A DNA stretch of 64,000 bases from Methylopila henanensis (GTDB lineage: Bacteria; Pseudomonadota; Alphaproteobacteria; Rhizobiales; Methylopilaceae), in NCBI RefSeq assembly GCF_042681025.1, contig NZ_JBHUER010000004.1, positions 310,001-374,000 of the forward strand, given 5' to 3'. A program made the translations under genes and the position numbers. Within the stretch, counting starts at the first letter, position 1. Each line of letters opens with the position of its first letter. The notes beneath the pieces are model-generated. The model saw nothing but the letters and a program-made list of their open reading frames with translations, was not told where the DNA came from and ran no database searches. Below are positions 25,735 through 35,077 of this stretch, piece by piece.

Positions 25735-28700
25735 ATGTCCAATTTCGCCTTCCTCGCAGCCGAGTTTCCCCACGTCCACGAGGCCGCGGCCGAGGCCGAG
25801 AAACAGGCGGCGGCCTCGCCCACCGCAGCCGCGTTTTTCGCCGGCAAGGCGGTCGAGGTCGCGGTCAAATGGGCCTTTCGCAACGACCCCGGCCTGACGC
25901 TGCCCTACCAGGACAACATCTCGGCGCTGCTGCACGAGCCGAGCTTCAAGCGGCTCTCGGGGCCGGCGGTGTTCGCCAAGGCGAAATACATCAACACGCT
26001 GCGCAACCGCGCGGTGCACGAGGAGAGGACGATCTCGCCCGGCGACGCCGCCGGCGCGGTGAAGGAGCTGTTCCACGTCTGCTTCTGGCTCGCCCGCACC
26101 TATGCGCGGGGTAAGCGCCCCGCCGACGGGCTCGCCTTCGACTCCGGGGCGCTGACCCGCAAGGACGACGTGGTCAAGCGCGCCTTCGCGCACATCCAGC
26201 AGCAGCAGAAGGCGCTCGAGGACAAGGACGGCGAGCTCACGAAGCTGCTCGCGAGCCGGGCGGAACTCGACGATGAGCTGAAGCGGCTGCGCGCCGAGGT
26301 CGAAGCGGCGCGCAAGGCGAACGCCGCGGTTCCGGACTCGCACGACTACAAGGAAGCCGAGACCCGCGACCGCTTCATCGACCTGCTGCTGAAGGAGGCC
26401 GGCTGGACGCTGGAGAGGCCCGAGGACGTCGAGTTTGAGGTTTCCGGCATGCCGTCCGCGAGCGGCGTCGGCTTCGTCGACTACGTGCTGTGGGGGCTCG
26501 ACGGCAAGCCGCTCGGCCTCGTCGAGGCCAAGGCCACCAAGCACAGCGCGCAGAAGGGCCGCCAACAGGCGAAGCTCTACGCCGATGCGCTCGAGGCCCG
26601 GTTCGGCCAGCGGCCGGTGATCTTCCTCTCCAACGGCTACGAGCACTGGATCTGGGACGATACGCGCTCTCCGCCCCGCGAGATTGGGGGCTTCTACAAG
26701 CGCGATGAACTCGAGCTCGCGATCCAGCGGCGAACGAGCCGGAAGACGCTCGCCGAGACCAAGCTGAACCTCAAGATCGCGGGCCGCCCCTACCAGCAGC
26801 GCGCCATTCGCGCGATGGCGAAGAGCTTCGAGGAGCACTCCGAGCGCAAGGGCCTGCTCGTCATGGCGACGGGCTCGGGCAAGACCCGCACGGTGGTCTC
26901 GCTCATCGACCTGCTGATGCGCGCCGGCTGGGTGAAGCGGGTGCTGTTCCTCGCCGACCGCGTCAGCCTGGTGCGGCAGGCCGTCAACGCCTTCAAGGCG
27001 CATCTGCCGGACTCGGCGCCCGTCAACCTCGGGACCGAGAAGACCGTCGAGGGGCGCGTGTTCCTGTCGACCTATCCGACGATGATGAACCTGATCGACG
27101 GCAAGGCCGACGGGAAGCGAGCCTTCGGGCCGGGCCACTTCGACCTCGTGGTGATCGACGAGGCGCATCGCTCCGTCTACCAGCGCTACCGCGCGATCTT
27201 CGAGTATTTTGACTCGTTCCTCGTCGGCCTGACCGCGACGCCGCGCGAGGACGTCGATCACGACACCTACGCGCTGTTCGACCTCGAGGACGGCGTGCCG
27301 ACCGACGCCTATTCGCTCGACGAGGCGGTGCGCGATGGCCATCTCGTGCCGCCCGAGGCGATCTCGGTGCCGCTGAAAATCATCCGCTCCGGCCTTCGCT
27401 ACGACGACCTCTCGGACGACGAGAAAAATCAGTGGGACATGCTGGAATGGGGCGAGGACGAGATCCCCGACAGCGTCGAGGCGGCCGAGATCAACAAGCG
27501 GCTCTTCAACGAGGACACGGTCGATCAGGTCATCGCGCACTTCATGGAAAAGGGCGTGAAGGTCGAGGGCGGCGACCGGCTGGGCAAGACCATTGTGTTC
27601 GCTAAGAACCAGGCGCATGCCGAGTTCATCGAGGAGCGGTTCAACGCAGCTTACCCTGAGCATGCCGGCCATTTCGTGCGGGTCGTGACCTACAAGACGG
27701 ACTACGCCCAGAGCCTGATCGACGATTTCTCCGAAAAGTCGAAGGCGCCGCATGTCGCGATCTCTGTCGATATGCTCGACACCGGGATCGACGTGCCGGA
27801 GGTGGTGAACCTCGTCTTCTTCAAGGCGGTGCGCTCGAAGACCAAGTTCTGGCAGATGATGGGCCGCGGCACGCGGCTCTGCCCGGACCTGTTCGGCCCC
27901 GGCGAGGACAAGTCATTCTTCCGCGTGTTCGACTACTGCGCGAACCTCGAATTCTTCGGCGCGGACCCGGAGATGAAGGATCCCGGCGCCGCGCCCTCGC
28001 TCTCGGAGCGCTTGTTCGCGGCCCGGCTCGATCTCGTGCGCGCGCTCGACGAGAAGCGCGCGAAGGTGGACGGCATGGCCGAGGAGCCGGCGCCCTATGA
28101 CGCTGGCGACGGCGCGCCGCCGACCGAGGACGAAGTCCGCGCCGATGCGGTCGCACAGCTGCGCGAGACCATCGCCGGCATGAACTTAGACAACTTCGTC
28201 GTGCGTCAGCGCCGGCGGACGGTCGAGAAGTATCTCAAGCTCGACGCCTGGATCTCGATCGACGCCGACGCGCGCGAGGAGCTCGTCGATCAGGTCGCGC
28301 CGCTGCCGACCGCCAAGCGGCACGGGACCGATGAGGCGAAGCGCTTCGACCTGCTGATGTTCCAGCTCGAGCTCGCGCTGCTGAAGGGCTCGAAGCGGTT
28401 CGCGGCCCTGAAGACCCAGCTGCTGGAGATCGCCTCCGCGCTCGAAGCGCAGACCGCGATCCCAGGCATCGCCGCGCAGGCGGCGCTGATCGAGGAGATC
28501 CAGACCGATCCGTGGTGGGAGGGCGTCACCGTCCCGCTGCTCGAGCTGGTGCGCCTGCGCCTGCGAGACCTGATCCAGCACATGGAAAAGCAGAAGCGGA
28601 AGATCGTCTACTCCGACTTCGCCGACGAAATCGGCGAGGGCGTCGAGCACGGCCTGCCGCAGGTCGGCGAGGTCGACTTCGTGCGATTCAAGGCGAAGGC

Positions 28701-29145
28701 CCGCGCCTTCCTGAAGAAGCACGAGGACCACATCGCCCTGCACAAGCTGCGTCAGGGCAAGCCGCTGACCGCGATCGATCTGGGCGAGCTCGAGGCCATG
28801 CTGCTCGACGCCGGGATCGGCGGCTCAGAGACGATCGAGCGAGCGCGCGAGACGAGTTCAGGTTTCGGCGGCTTTGTGCGCTCCTTGGTCGGCCTCGACC
28901 GGCAGATTGTTCAGCAGGCGTTCGCCGAGTTCATCGCGGATGGCTCGTCCTCGAAAGAGCAGATCGAGTTCATCGGCCTCGTGGTCGATCACCTGACCGA
29001 GCGCGGCACCATGGAGCCGGGCCTGCTCTACGAGAGCCCGTTCACCGACGTCGCGCCGCAGGGGCCCGATCAGGTGTTCGACGGCCCGCGCATCGACCGG
29101 CTAATTAAGGTGATCGAGGATCTGAACCAAAGCGCGGTGGCTTGA
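25735..29145 (+). CDS. hsdR: Type I restriction endonuclease/translocase subunit HsdR
   Basis: 1136 residues. Residues 1-130 form a DUF4145 (HEPN-like) domain containing an R-x4-H motif (RNRAVH), followed by a coiled coil at about 150-210. The nuclease domain (about 220-330) has GFVDYVL ... GLVEAKAT. The helicase has Walker A MATGSGKT, the DEAH box VVIDEAH and motif VI around MMGRGTRLC. The C-terminal region from about residue 800 should contact HsdM. The start at 25735 is chosen because the frame upstream overlaps the previous gene's end. Confidence 0.9.
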   Translation: MSNFAFLAAEFPHVHEAAAEAEKQAAASPTAAAFFAGKAVEVAVKWAFRNDPGLTLPYQDNISALLHEPSFKRLSGPAVFAKAKYINTLRNRAVHEERTISPGDAAGAVKELFHVCFWLARTYARGKRPADGLAFDSGALTRKDDVVKRAFAHIQQQQKALEDKDGELTKLLASRAELDDELKRLRAEVEAARKANAAVPDSHDYKEAETRDRFIDLLLKEAGWTLERPEDVEFEVSGMPSASGVGFVDYVLWGLDGKPLGLVEAKATKHSAQKGRQQAKLYADALEARFGQRPVIFLSNGYEHWIWDDTRSPPREIGGFYKRDELELAIQRRTSRKTLAETKLNLKIAGRPYQQRAIRAMAKSFEEHSERKGLLVMATGSGKTRTVVSLIDLLMRAGWVKRVLFLADRVSLVRQAVNAFKAHLPDSAPVNLGTEKTVEGRVFLSTYPTMMNLIDGKADGKRAFGPGHFDLVVIDEAHRSVYQRYRAIFEYFDSFLVGLTATPREDVDHDTYALFDLEDGVPTDAYSLDEAVRDGHLVPPEAISVPLKIIRSGLRYDDLSDDEKNQWDMLEWGEDEIPDSVEAAEINKRLFNEDTVDQVIAHFMEKGVKVEGGDRLGKTIVFAKNQAHAEFIEERFNAAYPEHAGHFVRVVTYKTDYAQSLIDDFSEKSKAPHVAISVDMLDTGIDVPEVVNLVFFKAVRSKTKFWQMMGRGTRLCPDLFGPGEDKSFFRVFDYCANLEFFGADPEMKDPGAAPSLSERLFAARLDLVRALDEKRAKVDGMAEEPAPYDAGDGAPPTEDEVRADAVAQLRETIAGMNLDNFVVRQRRRTVEKYLKLDAWISIDADAREELVDQVAPLPTAKRHGTDEAKRFDLLMFQLELALLKGSKRFAALKTQLLEIASALEAQTAIPGIAAQAALIEEIQTDPWWEGVTVPLLELVRLRLRDLIQHMEKQKRKIVYSDFADEIGEGVEHGLPQVGEVDFVRFKAKARAFLKKHEDHIALHKLRQGKPLTAIDLGELEAMLLDAGIGGSETIERARETSSGFGGFVRSLVGLDRQIVQQAFAEFIADGSSSKEQIEFIGLVVDHLTERGTMEPGLLYESPFTDVAPQGPDQVFDGPRIDRLIKVIEDLNQSAVA

Positions 29146-30049
29146 AATCGGTCAGATCCAAGGATGGCGCGCAGAGCCGATGCGAAGAATGGGTTCGCGC
29201 CAATCTGCCAAGCTATCCAGAGGCTTTCAGAACTATCGTGATTATCGGGCAAACGTTCATTTCCCAACGATTTGAACGCCCAAGCCTCGGTCATTGTCCG
29301 CGGCGGTGTTGTCCAGGTCCGAGTTTTTGATGAGACTGGGTTGATACTGGAGTGGCCCTCGCTTGGTCCTCAATTGATACCGCCCACCGGTCCCAAGGAT
29401 GATTGCCTCGCGTCGCGAGCCCGTTATCGACTCCCTACGTAGCCATGAACGCCTTCTAGGACTTCGCTTCCCACGGGCTTGCCCATGCCCAGATTGCGGC
29501 TGACTGTCCGGGAGGTGGCAGCGATTGTGCGCCGGAGTTGAGCGACCGCCTCTAACTGGGCAGCCCATTAGGAGACTCGTAGGCGGCCGCCTGGCTCGAG
29601 AGCTAGGGTTTTCGCTGAAAGACTTGAAATCGCTGTCAGTGAGCTCCTGAGCGTCGCCAGTGAGTATGCTGTGGCTCGGGCGAGGGCAGAGGACGTCCGA
29701 AGCGAGCGGCAGGGTGCCTCGTGGCGAATTGGACGTGCGGATCCGAGGATCAAAAAGCTCTTTCGATAGCCCAGGCTATACCAAGCCGGAGCAGATCTCT
29801 CTGGTTCGGAAGTTAGAGGCTTCCACCGCCCGGCATCATCAGCGCGCGTTCTATCCGTCTAAACGTTATTACTCTTACTTACATATCTCATATATAGGGG
29901 ATCTGATGACGCTTTGTGGTGTAACCCTCCGGCTTGGATAGCTCCTTGAAGGGGTGTCAATCGTCTGATTTTACAGCAGTTTGCCTTCTTGGATCTCCGA
30001 TGACGCGCGGCGAGGGTTCCGCACCGCGCGTCATTTCGGGCTCCTGGCG
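29146..30049. other. Non-coding or decayed stretch of the island
   Basis: About 900 bases without a supportable gene. Open stretches exist on both strands but lack starts and recognisable domains. An unstarted frame at about 29240-29445 and another at about 29580-29768, ending in a basic RADPRIKKLF, could be gene debris. An AT-rich patch lies at 29850-29900. Confidence 0.55.
30001..30033. terminator. Perfect 10-base inverted repeat after the small island operon
   Basis: TGACGCGCGG (30001-30010) and CCGCGCGTCA (30024-30033) flank a 13-base loop, 17 bases beyond the stop of the minus-strand gene at 30050. There is no T-run on that strand; this is a likely transcription end or a structural element. 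Confidence 0.4.
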
Positions 30050-30613
30050 TCAAGGATAGGTTTCAGTCCAAGGGCCTTCGGGTCCTTCGAGGCGTCGAAT
30101 AGCATTAAGTCGCGTCCGCGCGGCCTCCTTAGACCATTCGCCCCCAACGATCCGACTGAGGTAGTGCGCGAAGTGACCGTAGCCCGGGTCGCTTCCGAGC
30201 TCGCCACGCGCCTGGAGCAGAGCAACTCGACTCCGCATTAACTCACGCCGACGGCCAGCCAGCTGCCGTTGCACCGTTCCACCGAGATCGAGCCACTCCG
30301 AAAATAGGCGCGCCTCGTTGAGAAGCATATCTTTGGCAAGCGCCACCCTGGGCACGGGGCCAAGGGCGTCTAAGAGGGTAGATACCGCCATAGAGCTTCG
30401 ATCGCGCTCGCGTTTCCTCGCGCGGTAGTTCGCTGAATTGCGGCGTTGATCGTCTTTTCGCTTCTGCTCATAGATCCGCCGATCCCGCTCTTCGATGGCG
30501 CGATTGAGCTCGACATCCCGCAGCCGAGCGCGATCTTTTTGGGCTCGCTGCCGAGCCTGAAAGCGCTCCAAATGCGACAGCGGTCGCGGTTCGAATTCCC
30601 CGGTTTCAGTCAT
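30050..30613 (-). CDS. Hypothetical charged coiled-coil protein
   Basis: 187 residues from the ATG at 30613. The first half is extremely charged and helical (ERFQARQRAQKDRARLRD ... KRKDDQRRNSANYRARKRERD); the second half is more balanced (LLDALGPVPRVALAKDMLL). I recognise no family. Its start overlaps the upstream stop in ATGACTGA, so the two are translationally coupled. Confidence 0.55.
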   Translation of the reverse strand: MTETGEFEPRPLSHLERFQARQRAQKDRARLRDVELNRAIEERDRRIYEQKRKDDQRRNSANYRARKRERDRSSMAVSTLLDALGPVPRVALAKDMLLNEARLFSEWLDLGGTVQRQLAGRRRELMRSRVALLQARGELGSDPGYGHFAHYLSRIVGGEWSKEAARTRLNAIRRLEGPEGPWTETYP

Positions 30614-30893
30614 TGGTCGATCGAGCCTCCTGCGGAAAGGTGGCCTTGAGCTCCGCAACCATTTCAGCGACCTCCGCGGCGCTTCGATCCCTATCTCGCT
30701 GAACACGCTCGGAATCGGAAAGGTAAGCGTGCTCCGCTGACAACAAAGCATTGTAACGCTTCGCGCCTTCTATGCGCGCGCGTTCATTTTCGCTGTTGAA
30801 GTAATTGTGGACCATTTTTCTCATTTCTGGCCGGAAAGACATGGGCATAAGTTCCTTTATACGTGCGTTGTTCGAGGGCGCAGGGATGCTCAT
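30606..30893 (-). CDS. Small hypothetical protein (95 aa), coupled to the next gene
   Basis: 95 residues, charged and probably helical (NYFNSENERARIEGAKRYNALLSAEHAYL), with AGGG five bases before the ATG. It is the first gene of the two-gene unit and overlaps the second by 8 bases. No family recognised. Confidence 0.55.
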   Translation of the reverse strand: MSIPAPSNNARIKELMPMSFRPEMRKMVHNYFNSENERARIEGAKRYNALLSAEHAYLSDSERVQRDRDRSAAEVAEMVAELKATFPQEARSTND

Positions 30894-30939
30894 TGCGCCC
30901 TTTTGAGCGGTTGGGTTCGTTTACGAACTTTTGAGCCGA

Positions 30940-31638
30940 TTAGCCCAGGCGGGGCCACACGACGCTGCGACGGTTGAAATCGGTGACTTTGTCGATGACG
31001 AAGTCGCGGTCGGAGAGGTCAGCGCGCAGGACATTGCCGAACGCGAGCTTGATGTCCTCAATCAGATCCGCATGGAGCTTTTCAGCGTCGATGGCCTTTT
31101 TGAGTAGGCGGCCGACGACGCTCTTGTCCGGCGCCTTTTTGTAGACCGCGTAGTAGTCCATCGCGATGCGAGCCAGCGCCGCGTCGGCTTCATTAACGAA
31201 ATACTCGGGCTTGATCAGACCTCCGACACGCTGTGCAAACGCGCTATCGCGTAGAATAAAAGCGACGATCGTCGTCTGGAACGCCTCGGCGAAGTCGAAC
31301 TTCGCTTTGGTCGATAGGCCGTTCTTAGCAAATCGCAGAGAAACAGACGCGTTACTCGAAAGAATGCGTGGTTGTCCAACGTCGACGCCGAAGTGGTCAG
31401 CGCGGTCATAAAGTCTGCGGAGGCGGTCCCGCGCCGAGCGCCTGGCGCGCGTGAGTTCGCGTTTGGTTTGAGTGGAAGCGACGTTCAGCCCCTCGTTGAC
31501 GCGAGGCGCGATGGCATGGGCAGCTTCACGGTAAAGAATAGTAGCATGTGAATTGAGAGCAGAGCGTCTGCAAGCGTCGTCGAGCCGGGAGAGGTAGGAA
31601 GCGGAGGGAAGCGGGGCGATTAAGCGCTTAAAGGACAT
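30940..31638 (-). CDS. Phage-type protein resembling the N-terminal part of a DnaB-like replicative helicase, probably truncated
   Basis: 232 residues. The C-terminal 110 residues (FILRDSAFAQRVGGLIKPEYFVNEADAALARIAMDY... ) resemble the N-terminal helical domain of phage DnaB-like helicases, including the LIKPEYF segment and the following DKVTDFNRRSVV helix. The protein stops where the RecA-like motor would begin. The first 110 residues are basic and unrecognised. It may be a remnant of phage replication or a repurposed domain. The helicase relation is read by eye. Confidence 0.45.
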   Translation of the reverse strand: MSFKRLIAPLPSASYLSRLDDACRRSALNSHATILYREAAHAIAPRVNEGLNVASTQTKRELTRARRSARDRLRRLYDRADHFGVDVGQPRILSSNASVSLRFAKNGLSTKAKFDFAEAFQTTIVAFILRDSAFAQRVGGLIKPEYFVNEADAALARIAMDYYAVYKKAPDKSVVGRLLKKAIDAEKLHADLIEDIKLAFGNVLRADLSDRDFVIDKVTDFNRRSVVWPRLG

Positions 31639-31949
31639 TTCTATACCCGTATTTGGAGCGATTGCTCGGATGCATTGGTAAATCGGAAGACAAGGGGCCT
31701 CGTTCGCGCTCTTGCGAGCGCGGCGATGCTGTTACCGATTGCGGACGTGCGCGCTGTTCTTGCGCTTACGTGAATATGAATGTAGCGAGCAGCAGACGGA
31801 CAAGCTCAAGAAAATTTCAAAAAAGAATTCTTCAATAAAATCAATACATTATAAATAACTTGAATTTTCTGTTATATCCGCATTGGCACTCTTGGAGTGT
31901 GCCGTCCTTCAGGATTAGCCGCTAGGATTGTGGCCCCGGGCTGCTGCTA
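31639..31949. other. AT-rich intergenic region downstream of the integrase
   Basis: About 310 bases with no gene. An AT-rich stretch at about 31800-31880 probably includes the promoter of the leftward gene at 31638. A short imperfect hairpin (GGCACTC ... GAGTGTGCC, 31885-31903) lies downstream of the integrase. Confidence 0.5.
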
Positions 31950-32933
31950 TCAACCGAGCCGAGCTACCAGATCGTCAGCCCGCAGGTGCGTGTAGCGCGC
32001 GAGCATCCGCAGTTCCTTGTGGCCGGAGATCGTGCTGACCTCGACCACATTGAACCCGCGCTCGAACAGTCGAGACACCGCCTCGTGGCGCAAATCGTGA
32101 AAATGCAAGTCGGGCACGCCAGCCCGGCCGCGAAGGTGGTCCCACGCCTGAAATACAGCCGTCTCCGAGACCGGGAACACCTTTCCCTCACGGGATCGAT
32201 CGCTCGAGGTCATCGCCGCCACCGCGCGGCTCGACAGTGGCACGTCGCGAGGCTCGCCGTTCTTGGTCATTGGCAGGTGCGCGACCCGGCGCTCGAGGTC
32301 GACGTGCTCCCATAGAAGATTCACGATCTCGCCGCGGCGCATGGCGGTCTCGATCGCGAAGATGATGATGGCGCGCATGTGCGGATTGCGGCCCTTGTCG
32401 GCCGCGCCCAGCAGCTTCTGCTCCTCGCCGGCCCGTAGGCGCCTGTTGCGCCCCTTGGGCGCCACGGGCCGCCTCACGAGCTTGCAGGGGTTGTCATAGA
32501 TGACGATGCCCCACTCCTTGCGCGCGATATCGATGCAGTGGCTCAGGGTGTTGAGTTCGCGGATCACCGTCGCCGGCCCGACTGTCTTGAGGCGCTCGTC
32601 ACGGTAGTTCGCGATGTCGTTCGAGGAGAGCAGAGTGAGGGTCCGGTGCACGATCGGGCGCCGGAGCAGGGCGTTCAGTCGCTGGTGCTCGCTCTTGGCG
32701 CTGCGCTTCAGAGGCGTGATCTCCTGCTGATAGCGCTTGATGATCTGCGCGACGGTCGTCGAGGCTGCCACCCGCGTGTCGGGTAACGTGCCGCAGCGAT
32801 CGACTTCGGCCTCGAGCTGACGCGCCCACTTCTCGGCGTCGGCCTTTGTGTCAAAGCTCTTGCAGCGCGGCGCGATGCCCTTGCGGCGGACCTGAGCAAC
32901 CCACCGACCGCGGTATTTTCTGATGTTCGCCAC
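31950..32933 (-). CDS. int: Tyrosine recombinase/integrase of the island
   Basis: Phage-type integrase of 327 residues. An N-terminal arm-binding segment (MANIRKYRGRWVAQVRRKG) and a core-binding domain (about 60-160) precede the catalytic domain. All catalytic residues are visible: Arg199 (AMRRGEI), Lys224 (MTKNGEPR), His279 and Arg282 (HDLRHEA), His305 (GHKEL) and Tyr314 (ARYTHL). It should have catalysed insertion into tRNA-Arg. The assembly gap begins 4 bases upstream of its start. Confidence 0.92.
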   Translation of the reverse strand: MANIRKYRGRWVAQVRRKGIAPRCKSFDTKADAEKWARQLEAEVDRCGTLPDTRVAASTTVAQIIKRYQQEITPLKRSAKSEHQRLNALLRRPIVHRTLTLLSSNDIANYRDERLKTVGPATVIRELNTLSHCIDIARKEWGIVIYDNPCKLVRRPVAPKGRNRRLRAGEEQKLLGAADKGRNPHMRAIIIFAIETAMRRGEIVNLLWEHVDLERRVAHLPMTKNGEPRDVPLSSRAVAAMTSSDRSREGKVFPVSETAVFQAWDHLRGRAGVPDLHFHDLRHEAVSRLFERGFNVVEVSTISGHKELRMLARYTHLRADDLVARLG

Positions 32934-32937
32934 GCCT

Positions 32938-32984
32938 NNNNNNNNNNNNNNNNNNNNNNNNNNNNNNNNNNNNNNNNNNNNNNN
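32938..32984. other. Assembly gap (47 N)
   Basis: Forty-seven undetermined bases directly upstream of the integrase start. Sequence of unknown length may be missing here, so the integrase promoter and any excisionase gene cannot be judged. Confidence 0.98.
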
Positions 32985-33133
32985 CGAGACGGGATGAAGG
33001 ATAATCCCGGATTGTGGATTATTTAGCTAAAGGCCACGTCGACTTTGGCCGAGAATTGACCTCGTCTTTGTAAATGGCCTAGCTTCCCTAGCTTTTCTAT
33101 CGTCCCATCACACTAAAAAATGGAAGCTTGAGC

Positions 33134-34537
33134 ATGGTCGGTCAGGACGAAGAGCATCGATACGTCTGCCACGAGTGTATAGGCGACGCTTATTTAAAGA
33201 ATGAAATTGAAAGAATTGGGGCGGTTCACACATGTATGATCTGCGATAAAAGACAAAAATGCACCGATTTTGAGGAGCTTTGTGATCGCATCCACGTCAT
33301 CATGACAGAAGACTTCGAGAGGGTAAGCTCAGATAGTTATTCTTATTATGGCGGTGGACTTGATTTGGAGCGGTCTGGAGATGGTCTCTATCAGATATTT
33401 TATGAAATAATTGAATCTGAGGGTTATTTATTAGACGAAATTAAAGAGTATTTGTCAAATTGCCATTATTCATATGACGACGCTGCTATGGGCGAAGAGA
33501 ATCCATATGGTGACGAAACAAATTATCGGTATCGCAAACCTTCGATCAATGAAGCTTTAGGTGAATGGGCTGCGTTCGAAACTGAGATACGGTCCCGGTC
33601 ACGTTTTTTCAACCGACGAGCCGAAGTAATTTTAAATGGAATATTTGCACCGCTTGCTCGATTTAAAAATAGAGAGCGAGATATCATAAGGGATGCGGGT
33701 CCAGGCACAAACTTATCGAAGATTTTTCGAGCGCGACGCGCCACAACAAATGCGGAGATAGCGAGGATTGTGGAAAATCCCATTGCCGAACTGGGGGCCC
33801 CACCTTCTAGGCACGCCGGTAGTGGCCGGATGAACCCTCGTTGGATACCGATGTTTTATGGTGCCCGAGATGCAGAAACATGTGTTGCTGAAATTCGGCC
33901 ACCAGTTGGTAGCGCTGTCGTAATAGGACAGTTTGATATTATTCGGAAGCTTCGCTTGCTGGATTTGACTGCGCTCCAAGACCTGTATGTCGAGGAAGCT
34001 AGTTATTTTGATCCTGTGTTTAGAACACTAAAGAGTAAAGCGGACTTTTTGGGAAAGCTAGTCGGAATTATGAGTCAGCCGGTGACGTCGGCTGACAATG
34101 ATTACGAATATCTACCGACACAATTTGTTGTCGAGTTCCTCTCTGAGAAATTTGACGAAAATTTAGATGGTATAATTTTTCATTCTTCTCAAAGCGGAGG
34201 CGAAAAACAAAACATAGTTTTATTTCAAGATTCCGCGCTCGTTGAGGCGGCCGAATATTTAGAAAAAGAATTAGAGACAGATTTTGGATGGGCAACCGAC
34301 GACGATTTCGACGACTCTATAACGGTATGGTTTAGGAAGGCAGACATTTCGCCTCAGGCGCAGAAATCAAGCGCGGACGAGTGGATAGATTTGCCTGTAA
34401 CACCGCAGTTGCCACCGACATTGCGACTCGAATTAACTTCGATTGAAGTTAGGAAAATCGTTGCTGTCGCTTATGACGACTCAATTCGAAGGAGAGTCAG
34501 TCGCTTCCAAAAAACTGAAGGCGACGACCCGTTTTAA
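33134..34537 (+). CDS. HEPN/RES-domain protein, candidate NAD-targeting toxin
   Basis: 467 residues, strongly AT-rich. The N-terminal region has a two-cysteine-pair zinc-binding pattern (CHEC ... CMIC, about residues 12-40) and an acidic helical part typical of the HEPN/RES N-terminal domain. The RES domain follows (about 195-390): Arg in KIFRARRA, Glu in CVAEIRP and Ser in FHSSQSGG give the three name-giving residues. RES proteins of Xre-RES toxin systems degrade NAD+. No Xre antitoxin gene is adjacent in the visible sequence. The ATG at 33134 is preferred to an in-frame TTG at 33128. Confidence 0.75.
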   Translation: MVGQDEEHRYVCHECIGDAYLKNEIERIGAVHTCMICDKRQKCTDFEELCDRIHVIMTEDFERVSSDSYSYYGGGLDLERSGDGLYQIFYEIIESEGYLLDEIKEYLSNCHYSYDDAAMGEENPYGDETNYRYRKPSINEALGEWAAFETEIRSRSRFFNRRAEVILNGIFAPLARFKNRERDIIRDAGPGTNLSKIFRARRATTNAEIARIVENPIAELGAPPSRHAGSGRMNPRWIPMFYGARDAETCVAEIRPPVGSAVVIGQFDIIRKLRLLDLTALQDLYVEEASYFDPVFRTLKSKADFLGKLVGIMSQPVTSADNDYEYLPTQFVVEFLSEKFDENLDGIIFHSSQSGGEKQNIVLFQDSALVEAAEYLEKELETDFGWATDDDFDDSITVWFRKADISPQAQKSSADEWIDLPVTPQLPPTLRLELTSIEVRKIVAVAYDDSIRRRVSRFQKTEGDDPF

Positions 34538-34932
34538 GAGCCTGTGATAGCTGACTTGGTGTCACACCCTTTTCAGTCCATGGGTAAATGTGCTCGGACG
34601 TTTCTAAGCCCGATCGGCGCAACTGACCAACGCCTTAAGACCCAGCGGCCCCTGATTGACGCAGCCCGTAACTGTGCGTGGTTTCCGGTTTGGATTCGTC
34701 ACGACATGCAACTTGGCCAGAAAGCCTCCAGCGCAGTTCCGCGCTATTATGGTAAAGGCGGCCATCGCGGCGGTCCGGCATGCATCGAGGTGGCCCGGAG
34801 GTGGAGATCCGACGCCCGGAGTGGAAGGAATGTGGACGCCGACGCGATCCACAGCGCGGATCGCTCTCGGGAGATTCACACTCCCCAAGGTCCACAACGT
34901 CCCGATTTTGTTGAACTTTTCGACCCGGACAC
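34538..34932. other. Right end of the island, no gene seen
   Basis: About 395 bases of mixed composition between the HEPN/RES gene and the right attachment repeat. Frames on both strands lack starts with ribosome sites and recognisable domains. Confidence 0.55.
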
Positions 34933-35018
<86 letters not shown>

Positions 35019-35077
35019 GGGAGATGGCGACCGGCGGCGGGCTTTGGCGCAGAGCGCCCGCCGACGGCGGGAGGCCG

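Noticed and set aside
29146..30049. Several open frames on both strands after hsdR
   Set aside because: They lack credible starts, ribosome sites and recognisable domains, and they overlap each other. I treat the stretch as non-coding or decayed.
20961..31638. CRISPR array or retron-type RNA within the island
   Set aside because: No regularly spaced repeats, no cas or reverse transcriptase gene, and no msr/msd-like structure was found.
31800..31880. AT-rich stretch as a plasmid-like or phage origin
   Set aside because: No iterons, DnaA boxes or replication initiator gene are seen next to it. A promoter and intergenic function is simpler.
34538..34932. Frames at the right end of the island
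   Set aside because: Composition and translated sequence look random, with no ribosome site or family likeness.
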